From Ruoffia sp044336205 (GTDB lineage Bacteria > Bacillota > Bacilli > Lactobacillales > Aerococcaceae), in contig CP172318.1 in assembly GCA_044336205.1 (NCBI GenBank), forward strand, positions 1,860,001-1,924,000: a stretch of 64,000 nt of DNA. Reading direction: 5' to 3'. The position numbers and the translations under genes are program-made. Below the pieces are notes generated by a model. That model made no database searches, was not told the origin of the DNA, and saw only the letters and a program-made list of their open reading frames with translations. The first letter of the stretch is position 1. Each line of letters begins with the position of its first letter. Below, one piece after another: positions 24,632-32,311 of the stretch.

Positions 24632-26062
24632 TTATATTAATTTGTTATTGTTGTCTTCATTACTTTGGTGGGGTAACTTCACAGTAAATGTAGATCCTTC
24701 ACCAAGTTGACTATCTACATTAATTTGACCATTATGAGCCTCTACTAGTGATTGAACTACTGCTAATCCGATACCCGATTCTCCAAACTCGGTATTTTTA
24801 CGAGAAACATCAACTTTATAGAATCGTTCCCAAATACTATTCAATTGTTCAGTATCTATCCCGATACCATGGTCAATGACTTTCAGCACACTATATTCTT
24901 CGGTCATTTCGCCTTTAATGATAATCGAACTATTTTCTGAGAATTGAATGGCATTAGTCACCAAATTGATAAGTATTTGTACAATGCGATCATAGTCCGC
25001 CCATATAACAAGATTTTCTTCGGCAACCAGTTCAATCGTTATATCCTTTTTCTTAGCCTTACCACTTAATTGTTCTTTGATTTTTTCAAGTAGTTGGCGA
25101 CCTTTTATCTTTTGCTTAGTTAGAGTAAATTGATGACTACGTATCTTTTCATAATCTAAATTCTCATTAACTAATCGTGTCAGTCTTTGCGTTTCTTGAT
25201 GAATAAGCTCTAAACTTCTTCCTCTTTGTTTCTCTGGAATCATATTATGCTGTAATCCTTCAAGTAAGCCACTCATGGTCGTCAACGGTGTTCTCATCTC
25301 GTGGGCTACGTCCATCATAAATTGACGGCGTAATTCTTCTTGACGTTTAATCTCTTCTTGGGAATCTAATAAAGAATTAGACATCGTTTGAAAGTCTCGT
25401 GCCAGATCCCCAAATTCATCTTGGCCACTTGTATCCAATTCAACATCATAATTACCTTGACCAATTTGTTTTGTTGCCAGTTGCAATCGTTGAATCTTTC
25501 TCGTTTGAAGAATTGAATAGATTACACTAATAACAACACCAATGACGACCGCAAGTAAAAGTGATACCATTATATTATTACGCACACCATCTAAACGTTC
25601 TTGCAAATCATCTAATGGCGCAGCTAAACTAATGAATCCGGATGGAAATTCCCCAACATCTTGATGGGGAAGATATACCGTTAAGTATGGCTCTATTTGT
25701 CCATCTTCGTTATAACGATTCACCGTTCTGAACCCAAGATATTGACCAGTTTGAATCATCTGTAACTCTTCTTCGGAGAGATTAGAATTGTAACGGGGAT
25801 CATAAATAGGGTAGATGGTTCGGCCATCTGATAGATATACTTGAATCACAATACGCTCACTAGCCAATAATTGCGAAGTCCGAACTAAGTCCTCACGCGA
25901 AAAATTATTATTAACAATGTTGTAACCGTAGTTTAGTAATTGTTGCTCACGCGTTTCTTCAATCTCCGCAGTCATCTCAGCTTCAATTCGATAGGCGAAT
26001 AATGCAACCGTCGCTAGAATTATAACCAAAAAGGCAATTAACTGTTGCCATAAAACTTTCAT
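24632..26062 (-). CDS. Membrane sensor histidine kinase
   Basis: 476 residues: one membrane helix near residues 7-23, an extracellular domain of about 140 residues, a second helix near 165-185, a HAMP domain, a HisKA domain with DVAHEMRTPLTTMSG (phospho-His), and an ATPase domain with NLVTNAIQFS (N box), DHGIGI and GIGLAVV. It senses an unknown envelope signal and phosphorylates the regulator encoded directly upstream; the stop of that gene and the start of this one share one base (TAATG). I do not recognise which named system this corresponds to. Confidence 0.93.
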   Translation of the reverse strand: MKVLWQQLIAFLVIILATVALFAYRIEAEMTAEIEETREQQLLNYGYNIVNNNFSREDLVRTSQLLASERIVIQVYLSDGRTIYPIYDPRYNSNLSEEELQMIQTGQYLGFRTVNRYNEDGQIEPYLTVYLPHQDVGEFPSGFISLAAPLDDLQERLDGVRNNIMVSLLLAVVIGVVISVIYSILQTRKIQRLQLATKQIGQGNYDVELDTSGQDEFGDLARDFQTMSNSLLDSQEEIKRQEELRRQFMMDVAHEMRTPLTTMSGLLEGLQHNMIPEKQRGRSLELIHQETQRLTRLVNENLDYEKIRSHQFTLTKQKIKGRQLLEKIKEQLSGKAKKKDITIELVAEENLVIWADYDRIVQILINLVTNAIQFSENSSIIIKGEMTEEYSVLKVIDHGIGIDTEQLNSIWERFYKVDVSRKNTEFGESGIGLAVVQSLVEAHNGQINVDSQLGEGSTFTVKLPHQSNEDNNNKLI

Positions 26063-26772
26063 TATTCTTCACCAGGTGCTTCGTATTTATAACCTACTCC
26101 CCAGACTGTTTGGATAATTTGAGGGCCAACATGCTCAATTTTTTGTCTTAATTTTTTGATATGTGCGTCTACAGTCCGCTCATCACCGTAAAATGGGTCC
26201 TCCCATAAACTAGTTAATAAATCTTCCCGGCTAAAAACACGCTTAGGTTGTTCAGTAAATGCAACTAGCAAGTCGAACTCCTTCGGCGTTAAATTCTCAA
26301 TAGGTTTATCGTGATAATAAGCTTCTCGTGTTGATGTATTAATATGAATAATATCTGTCTCCACATCAAATTCTGACGGTGTTACTTCTTCCTCTGTTAC
26401 TGTAACATGAGCTCGGCGATACAATGCCTTCATTCTTGCTAATAAAGTTATTGGGCTAAACGGCTTGGTAACATAATCATCCGCACCAATCTCAAGACCG
26501 ATAACTTGATCACTTTCTGAGTCTCTAGCAGTTAACATAATAATCGGTGTTTCTTCTGAGATTTTACGTATTGCACGACAAATTTGCATTCCGTCCATCG
26601 TTGGTAGATTCAAATCTAAGATGACTATATCCCATTGACTCGGATTCTCTTTATAAGCTTCATATCCTTCTCCACCATCTTGGTGAAAAGTTGCTTTGAA
26701 ATCTTCATTTTCAAAAAACATAGACATCATTTCATTAACTGATTCGTTATCTTCAATCATTAATATATTCAT
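26062..26772 (-). CDS. OmpR/PhoB-family response regulator
   Basis: 236 residues. Receiver domain with acidic pocket (MIEDNES), phospho-acceptor Asp in VILDLNLP, Thr in MLTAR and Lys in VTKPFSP. A ~25-residue linker leads to a winged-helix DNA-binding domain with LTPKEFDLLVAF, DERTVDAHIKKLRQKI and TVWGVGYKYE. It should bind promoters as a dimer when phosphorylated. First gene of a regulator-kinase-oxidoreductase-small protein unit. No clear operator repeats were seen upstream. Confidence 0.93.
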   Translation of the reverse strand: MNILMIEDNESVNEMMSMFFENEDFKATFHQDGGEGYEAYKENPSQWDIVILDLNLPTMDGMQICRAIRKISEETPIIMLTARDSESDQVIGLEIGADDYVTKPFSPITLLARMKALYRRAHVTVTEEEVTPSEFDVETDIIHINTSTREAYYHDKPIENLTPKEFDLLVAFTEQPKRVFSREDLLTSLWEDPFYGDERTVDAHIKKLRQKIEHVGPQIIQTVWGVGYKYEAPGEE

Positions 26773-26871
26773 TTACTATGCCCTCCCTTAATCCTTAACT
26801 TTTATCTATTATATATGATACCTTTTTTGTTTTGCAATTTGTATACTTTAGTGGATTTGTTATCAAAACAT

Positions 26872-26912
26872 AATCAAAAAAGCCCCCTAATGGTACCATG
26901 TATTAGGGAGCT
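26872..26912 (-). terminator. Terminator of the SSB gene
   Basis: Arms 26881-26891 and 26902-26912 (one mismatch) around GGTACC. On the minus strand the stem runs into TTTTTTGATT. Confidence 0.85.
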
Positions 26913-26961
26913 GAAAATGATAATTTAAACTTTATTTAAGGGTAGGAGTTTTTTAGAATAT

Positions 26962-27387
26962 TTAGTTTGATATTGCTTTTTTTATACTTTGCTCATCAAG
27001 AGAAGGTTCCCGCACTTGCATCGTTTCCATGGATACAGGTTGATATTCTACTTGAACTTGATGTTTGGCATCTTTGGGTTGTATTAAGGTAATTTCACTT
27101 ACAAGGCATTCGATTACATAGACATCATTATCTTCATTATCTTTATAGCTACGACTCTGCATCATACCTGTTATAGCTATTAAGTGCCCTTTTGCCGTAT
27201 ATTTTTCTAAAATATCGGCATGGTGATTCCAAGCAACAAAAGGGATGAAATCCGCTGCACGTTCGCCATTTGATTTTTTATAATGACGATTAATGGCAAT
27301 AACGTTATTAACAACTCGGCCGTTTCCAGATAATGAGTTCACTTTGATATCTCGAACAATTCTACCTACAAATGTAGATTGATTCAT
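26962..27387 (-). CDS. Single-stranded DNA-binding protein, SsbB-like (no acidic tip)
   Basis: 141 residues. The OB fold covers about residues 1-105, starting MNQSTFVGRIVRDIKV and with FVAWNHHADILEKYTAKG and the strand GMMQSRSYKD. The C-terminus reads EQSIKKAISN and lacks the acidic DDD(I/L)PF tip that replicative SSBs use to recruit partner proteins. In Bacillus the tip-less paralogue SsbB works in natural transformation. Competence genes comFA and comFC are also present in this window, which fits. RBS AAAGGAGG is strong. The IS at 27476 lies just upstream, leaving about 88 bases for a promoter. Confidence 0.87.
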   Translation of the reverse strand: MNQSTFVGRIVRDIKVNSLSGNGRVVNNVIAINRHYKKSNGERAADFIPFVAWNHHADILEKYTAKGHLIAITGMMQSRSYKDNEDNDVYVIECLVSEITLIQPKDAKHQVQVEYQPVSMETMQVREPSLDEQSIKKAISN

Positions 27388-27501
27388 ATTATACCTCCTT
27401 TCTTAAGTAGTCATATATAAATACACTTTTTAAGGCTGAATCCATTATTTTATTTTAAAAAAATGAAAAAATAAACGAGGCTGGGACAAAAGCCACTAAA
27501 T

Positions 27502-27545
27502 AAAAACGACGAGAAATTAGATTAACTAATTTTCTCGTCGTTTTT
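27502..27545. terminator. Terminator hairpin at the left end of the IS
   Basis: A 19-20-base stem (27502-27520 with 27526-27545) with flanking A5 and T5, carrying ACGACGAGAAATTAG. It would stop transcription entering the element from outside and can act in both directions. Confidence 0.85.
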
Positions 27546-27566
27546 GCTATATATAATTAGGCATAC

Positions 27567-27625
27567 AAAAAGCACCCTGATATAATATTAGTAAATAGAC
27601 ACTAAACATTAAAGGGGTGCTTTTT
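27567..27625 (+). promoter_or_regulatory. Transposase promoter inside an 11-bp inverted repeat that can mask the RBS
   Basis: AAAAAGCACCC (27567-27577) is the exact complement of GGGTGCTTTTT (27615-27625), the segment that holds the end of the ribosome-binding site AAGGGGTG and ends at the transposase ATG. Between the arms lies an extended -10 (TG-A-TATAAT, core 27581-27586). RNA started here lacks the left arm, so the RBS is free; RNA read in from outside carries both arms and would hide it. Confidence 0.6.
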
Positions 27626-29155
27626 ATGTACGTACATTATAACATGAATCAAACTTCACTTCCATTAGAATTATCTACTTGTATTGATCCCAACCATATT
27701 GTTTTTTCTATCTATAACTTTGTCGATTCATTGGACGATCATTACTTTAAAATTTTTGAGACTCAGGACGGTCGTCCTGCCTATCACCCAAAACCACTCA
27801 TCATGTCTCTTCTTTATGCTTACAGTAAAGGTATTTTTAGTGGTCGAAAGATTGAAGAAATGATGGAAGAAAATCTACCGATGCAATGGCTTGTTGCCCA
27901 ACAAGTGATTAGCTATCGCACGATTAATCGATTTCGTTCTTCTGACAACTGTAGTCGTCTTTTAGAGAATATATTTATCGAATTTACAATTCAATTAAAA
28001 TTGGAAAAACTAATCACTTTAGAGAATGTCTTTATTGATGGGACGAAGATTGAAGCCAATGCCAATAAGTATACTTTTGTCTGGAGAAAAGCAACGGAAA
28101 GATTTGCGGAACGTCTGAAAACATCTGCTCGTGAATATTACTTTGAAGAAATTCAACCGATGGTTGATGCAGGTATTCAATACGATGAAGAGTTGGAATT
28201 GGAAGAGTCTATGCTTCAAGAGATTACCGAACTAATTGAAGAAGAAGTTGAAAAACTGTCACAAGATATTGAAGAGAATCCTGTAAAAGGACCAGATCCT
28301 CGTAAACAAGCTCGTCGTCGCCTCAAGAAACATCATCGGAAAGTGAGCCAGGATTTTCTGCCTCGAAAACGAAAGTATCATCAACAGTTTGAGACGTTCG
28401 ATGGTCGAAACAGTTACTCAAAAACAGATACTGATGCGACGTTTATGCGAATGAAAGACGACCCTATGATGAATGGTCAGTTGAAAGCCGGGTATAATAT
28501 TCAGATTGGTACAGAAAATCAATTTGTTCTTCATTATGATGTTTTTCCGAATCCGACGGATACACGGACGCTACAACCTTTTATCGAAACCTTTCCTCAT
28601 CGACCTAAACGCATTGTAGCTGATGCAGGGTACGGTAGTGAAGAAAACTTAACTTACTTAGACGATAATGATATTGACCATCTTATTAAATACAACCGAT
28701 TTGATAAAGACCAAAAAAAGAAACACAAAACATCAGATAAAAACTTAGGAAATTGGGTTTATAATGAAGAAGAAAAGACCTTTACGCACCCAGACGGTAC
28801 GATCTATTACTACAGCCATCAATCCAAACGGAGAAATAAATTGAGTGGCTATACTTCTCAAGTAGCGGTTTATAAACCAACAGATCCAGAGAATGCGCCG
28901 CAAAAGGCGCTTTACTATAATGAGAAGTATCAAATTTTGAAAAATACAGAAGCAGAAAAGCTTTTATCTAAAGAAGGTTCAACAATCTTTGCCAAACGAA
29001 AGATTGATGTTGAGCCAGTCTTTGGCCAGATAAAGGCTAATTTAGGATTCACACGATTTAACCTAAGGGGTAAATCGAAGGTAAAAACAGACATTGGGTT
29101 GGTCTTGATGGCCAACAATCTGAAGAAATATGCAAAAAACAAGGTAATAAAATAA
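27626..29155 (+). CDS. IS1182-family transposase
   Basis: 509 residues. DDE-type transposase: first Asp in NVFIDGTKIEANANKYTFVW, second in RIVADAGYGSEENLTYL and the Glu in RKIDVEPVFGQIKANLGF. A N-terminal DUF772-like region has GRPAYHPKPLIMSLLYAYS, and a charged middle insert follows. The frame is intact, so it may be active. The start is ATG 27626, eight bases after AAGGGGTG; the GTG at 27617 overlaps that site. Confidence 0.95.
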   Translation: MYVHYNMNQTSLPLELSTCIDPNHIVFSIYNFVDSLDDHYFKIFETQDGRPAYHPKPLIMSLLYAYSKGIFSGRKIEEMMEENLPMQWLVAQQVISYRTINRFRSSDNCSRLLENIFIEFTIQLKLEKLITLENVFIDGTKIEANANKYTFVWRKATERFAERLKTSAREYYFEEIQPMVDAGIQYDEELELEESMLQEITELIEEEVEKLSQDIEENPVKGPDPRKQARRRLKKHHRKVSQDFLPRKRKYHQQFETFDGRNSYSKTDTDATFMRMKDDPMMNGQLKAGYNIQIGTENQFVLHYDVFPNPTDTRTLQPFIETFPHRPKRIVADAGYGSEENLTYLDDNDIDHLIKYNRFDKDQKKKHKTSDKNLGNWVYNEEEKTFTHPDGTIYYYSHQSKRRNKLSGYTSQVAVYKPTDPENAPQKALYYNEKYQILKNTEAEKLLSKEGSTIFAKRKIDVEPVFGQIKANLGFTRFNLRGKSKVKTDIGLVLMANNLKKYAKNKVIK

Positions 29156-29200
29156 GAGAACTTACAAATTCTTTGACAGAAAATGTAGGTTCTCTTTTAT
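29154..29200 (+). terminator. Terminator of the transposase gene
   Basis: A 13-base stem (29154-29166 with 29184-29196, one mismatch) carrying AGAGAAC, followed by TTTTATTTT on the plus strand. Confidence 0.8.
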
Positions 29201-29238
29201 TTTAGAATCCAGGACCTTTTGTCCCAGCCTCGCTTGAA

Positions 29239-30165
29239 TTATAATTCTTCAGCAATTTGAACAATTTTACGTAAACGGTGGTTGACCCCTGATTTACTTA
29301 TTGGTCCACCTGGAATTGACTCACCTAATTCTTTTAAACTCATATCTGGGTTTTCAAGCCTAAACTCAGCCATAACCCTTAATTTTTCAGGCAAGGTTGA
29401 GATACCACGATATTCATCAATCATTCGAATTGCTTCTAATTGTTTTTGAGACGCATCGATGGTTTTATTCATATTAGCATTCTCCATATTCACTAAACGA
29501 TTGACTGAATTACGCATATCTCGAACAATCCTCACGTCTTCGAACCTTAAGACAGCACTAGAAGCACCAATGATAGCTAAAAAGTCTGCGATTTTCTCCG
29601 CTTCCTTCAAGTAAGTAATAAAACCATTACGCCGATTAATTGTCTTAGCATTCAAATCAAAACGGTTCATCATCTCACAAATATCGTTATTATGGGCTTC
29701 GTAACTTGAATAAATTTCTAAGTGATAGTTACTTGCCTCCGGATTATTCACTGATCCCCCAGCAAGGAAGGCACCACGTAAATACGACCTTACTTTTTGA
29801 TCACTTTCTTTAATTTCATCAGATATTTTAGTTTCGATTCCGATTCCTAACATATCCAAGATGTTCAAATCTTCTAAAATCTCTTTAACCAGATGACGTG
29901 TTCGCACGATATAAACATTATTCTTTTTAAGCTTCATCTTGCGGCGGACAATCAATTCACCTTCGACCTGATAGTGGTCTTTAAGTAGTGAGTATATACG
30001 TCTTGCTATAGCAGCATTCTCACTTTGAATATTCAAGACGAATTTCTGCTGATAAATGCTTAATGCACCATTCATTCGGATTAAAGCAGTTAATTCTGCT
30101 TTTGCATGTTCTCGATGAACTTCTAATAATGTGCATTCTTTTTTGACTTCTGAAGCAAATGTCAA
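29239..30165 (-). CDS. whiA: WhiA-family DNA-binding protein
   Basis: 308 residues. An N-terminal LAGLIDADG-derived domain (LRGAFLAGGSVNNPE) and a C-terminal helix-turn-helix (EIRM-like IRMIDEYRGISTLPEKLR, SLKELGESIPGGPISKSGVN). In Firmicutes WhiA affects cell division and chromosome segregation; in streptomycetes it controls sporulation genes. The start is TTG 30165 with GGAGGTGA just upstream, giving the family-typical (M)TFASEVKKE. The upstream in-frame TTG at 30180 overlaps the RBS. Last gene of rapZ-yvcK-whiA. Confidence 0.94.
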   Translation of the reverse strand: MTFASEVKKECTLLEVHREHAKAELTALIRMNGALSIYQQKFVLNIQSENAAIARRIYSLLKDHYQVEGELIVRRKMKLKKNNVYIVRTRHLVKEILEDLNILDMLGIGIETKISDEIKESDQKVRSYLRGAFLAGGSVNNPEASNYHLEIYSSYEAHNNDICEMMNRFDLNAKTINRRNGFITYLKEAEKIADFLAIIGASSAVLRFEDVRIVRDMRNSVNRLVNMENANMNKTIDASQKQLEAIRMIDEYRGISTLPEKLRVMAEFRLENPDMSLKELGESIPGGPISKSGVNHRLRKIVQIAEEL

Positions 30166-30189
30166 ACCGCTCACCTCCAAATTTCTATA

Positions 30190-31200
30190 TTAACAATTTT
30201 TGGGAGCTAATTTAAGCGAGTTTAATAAGTAACCTAACTCTTCAACCACTTTCTTAGTATCATGATAGGCTCCACCATCTTTCATACTTAAGAACTCACT
30301 TGAGATGACCCGGCAACCTTCTTTGCGAATTCCGTTGAAATCATGCTTTACTTGTAGTAAGTATTCTTCATTCGGTTGAGTTTTAATATAATCTTGCGGT
30401 ACTTCCGTAATATTAACTAAGACCGTATCAATAAATTTCCCTTTTAAATGCTGATGCAATACTTCCACATGGTCTGCATCCGTAAAGTTCTCTGTTTCTC
30501 CAAGTTGCGTCATAATATTACAAATATAAACAACTTCTGCCTCAGTCTTTACTAAAGCTTCGCCAATTTCTTTGATCATTAGATTCGGTAAGATACTTGT
30601 ATATAAGCTTCCAGGTCCGAGTATTACCATATCAGCCTCTAATATCGCATCGACGACTCGAGGTGAAGCTTCAATCGCTTCATCTCCAGCCGTGGTAGTC
30701 ACTAGCACTTCCTTAATCTTCTTACGATGACTCGCTATGCTTGACTCACCAACGGCAATCGTCCCATCTTCGAATAATGCATTCAATACCAATGGTTCTT
30801 GAGCAGCAGGGAGTATTTGGCCTTTAATATTCATCCATTTAGATAATAAGTCAATAGCCTCTTGCATTGAACCGTGCATCTCACGCAAAGCAGCAATTAA
30901 TAAGTTACCAATGGCGTGACCAGCAAGAAAATCATCACTTGTATCGAATCGGTATTGGAATAAATCAATAAAGTCCTTCTCTCTCTCTGATAAAGCACTC
31001 ATGCAATTACGTATGTCCCCGGGTGGTACCACGTTAATATAATCTCTAATAACACCGCTACTTCCTCCATCATCGGCTACGGTGACGATAGCTGAAATGC
31101 TTGCGTTGAGATCTTTTAATCCTCTTAAAATGACTGGTAACCCTGTCCCACCACCAATAACTGCAACTTTATAGCGAGGAGTGGATACTTTCGAATTCAT
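30190..31200 (-). CDS. yvcK: Gluconeogenesis/cell-shape factor YvcK (GlmR)
   Basis: 336 residues, CofD/YvcK family, cytoplasmic. Motifs: VAVIGGGTGLPVILRGL, VTVADDGGSSGVIR, PPGDIRNCM, AGHAIGNL and LGPGSLYTSILPNL. In Bacillus and Listeria the protein binds UDP-sugars and supports peptidoglycan precursor synthesis on gluconeogenic carbon sources. ATG overlaps the rapZ stop by four bases and the gene is followed by whiA after 24 bases. Confidence 0.95.
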   Translation of the reverse strand: MNSKVSTPRYKVAVIGGGTGLPVILRGLKDLNASISAIVTVADDGGSSGVIRDYINVVPPGDIRNCMSALSEREKDFIDLFQYRFDTSDDFLAGHAIGNLLIAALREMHGSMQEAIDLLSKWMNIKGQILPAAQEPLVLNALFEDGTIAVGESSIASHRKKIKEVLVTTTAGDEAIEASPRVVDAILEADMVILGPGSLYTSILPNLMIKEIGEALVKTEAEVVYICNIMTQLGETENFTDADHVEVLHQHLKGKFIDTVLVNITEVPQDYIKTQPNEEYLLQVKHDFNGIRKEGCRVISSEFLSMKDGGAYHDTKKVVEELGYLLNSLKLAPKNC

Positions 31201-32084
31201 GACCGATTAACCGTCTCTTTATTCTTTAATTTGTCGCGGTGTGAGACATTCACCACGTAATGATTATTTGTTAATTCTTGTGCGATTCTCTTAGCCAATG
31301 CCACTGAACGATGTTTACCACCTGTACAACCAATGGCTACGGTGACACTTGACTTCCCTTCCTTCTTATAGCCAGGTAAGCAATACTTAAGAAGGTTCAT
31401 AAAGCGTGAATAAAATTCTTCAGTCTCCGGTTGCTTCATCACATAATCATAAACCTCAGAATCTAAACCCGTCTTCGGTCGTAATTCATCAACATAGTGT
31501 GGATTCGGTAAGAAACGAACATCCATTACGATGTCTGAATCAATGGGTAAGCCAAACTTAAATCCAAATGAAACAATTTCAATATGGAATGGTTGGAATG
31601 TTTCTGAAGCAAATTCACTAATAATCTTCTCTCTAAGTTGTCTTGGTGTAATAGTTGAAGTATCAATAATCATTTGAGCCCGAGCACGAATATCTTTGAG
31701 CATCTCACGCTCTCTTTGAATGCCTGTAATTGTTCGATCGTTTATAGCCAATGGATGCTTACGACGTGTTTCTTTATATCTTGATACTAATGCTTGATCG
31801 TCTGCCTCAAGGAAGAGAATGCGTGTTGTAATAAATTGAGTATTATCCATTTTTCCAATAACATTCTCTAATTCGTTAAAAAATTCACGTGTTCTTAAAT
31901 CAATAACTAGAGCAATTTTAGTGATTTTCCCTGATTCTTTCATTAATTCCCAAAAAGTTGGCAGTAAATTTGGGGGCATATTATCGATGCAATAATAACC
32001 TAAGTCTTCAAAACTTTGAACTGCAACAGTTTTACCTGCACCACTCATACCCGTTATAATAACTAATTCTAATGTATCCGACAT
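31197..32084 (-). CDS. rapZ: RNase adapter/nucleotide-binding protein RapZ
   Basis: 295 residues, P-loop ATPase/GTPase family (YvcJ in Bacillus). Walker A is ITGMSGAGKTVA; family blocks are GYYCIDNMPPNLLP, RKHPL, RFLPNPHY and the C-terminal IGCTGGKHRSVALAKRI. In E. coli RapZ controls glmS via small RNAs; in Bacillus YvcJ influences competence gene expression, so the role here is open. First gene of a tightly overlapping rapZ-yvcK-whiA operon. Confidence 0.95.
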   Translation of the reverse strand: MSDTLELVIITGMSGAGKTVAVQSFEDLGYYCIDNMPPNLLPTFWELMKESGKITKIALVIDLRTREFFNELENVIGKMDNTQFITTRILFLEADDQALVSRYKETRRKHPLAINDRTITGIQREREMLKDIRARAQMIIDTSTITPRQLREKIISEFASETFQPFHIEIVSFGFKFGLPIDSDIVMDVRFLPNPHYVDELRPKTGLDSEVYDYVMKQPETEEFYSRFMNLLKYCLPGYKKEGKSSVTVAIGCTGGKHRSVALAKRIAQELTNNHYVVNVSHRDKLKNKETVNRS

Positions 32085-32114
32085 GCATCTCGCCTCTTTC
32101 CTTACTTTGCTTAT

Positions 32115-32123
32115 ATTATAGCA
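32115..32123 (-). promoter_or_regulatory. Extended -10 promoter of rapZ-yvcK-whiA
   Basis: TG-C-TATAAT on the minus strand (core 32115-32120), about 35 bases upstream of the rapZ ATG. The -35 is weak (near TCTACA). Confidence 0.6.
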
Positions 32124-32183
32124 TATAGTGATTAAATGTAGATATTTTCTAACTTAAATCGGTTTTAACAACAGTAATGAAAA

Positions 32184-32283
32184 CAAACTTTAACTTAAGG
32201 AATACTAATCTAAAAAATCTCTCTTATATTCAATGAATGATAAGCATACGATTAGGTTTAATACCCACTTAAATTAAAGTTTG
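32184..32283 (-). terminator. Long nested hairpin after pgcA
   Basis: Outer arms 32184-32200 and 32267-32283 match at 15 of 17 positions; inner arms ACTAATC (32204-32210) and GATTAGGT (32250-32257) nest inside. On the minus strand it follows the pgcA stop and runs into TTTGTTTTC. It is unusually long for a terminator (100 bases), so another structured function is possible. Confidence 0.45.
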
Positions 32284-32311
32284 ATTCTTTCATTATGTAA
32301 TTAGTGTAATC

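Larger units (their letters stand above)
27476..29232 (+). mobile_element. Complete IS1182-type insertion sequence
   Basis: A 1757-bp element bounded by perfect 17-base terminal inverted repeats: CGAGGCTGGGACAAAAG at 27476-27492 and its complement at 29216-29232. It carries one transposase gene. I see no target duplication in the flanking bases. The right end lies six bases from the whiA stop and the left end lies upstream of the SSB gene, so no gene is broken. Confidence 0.92.
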
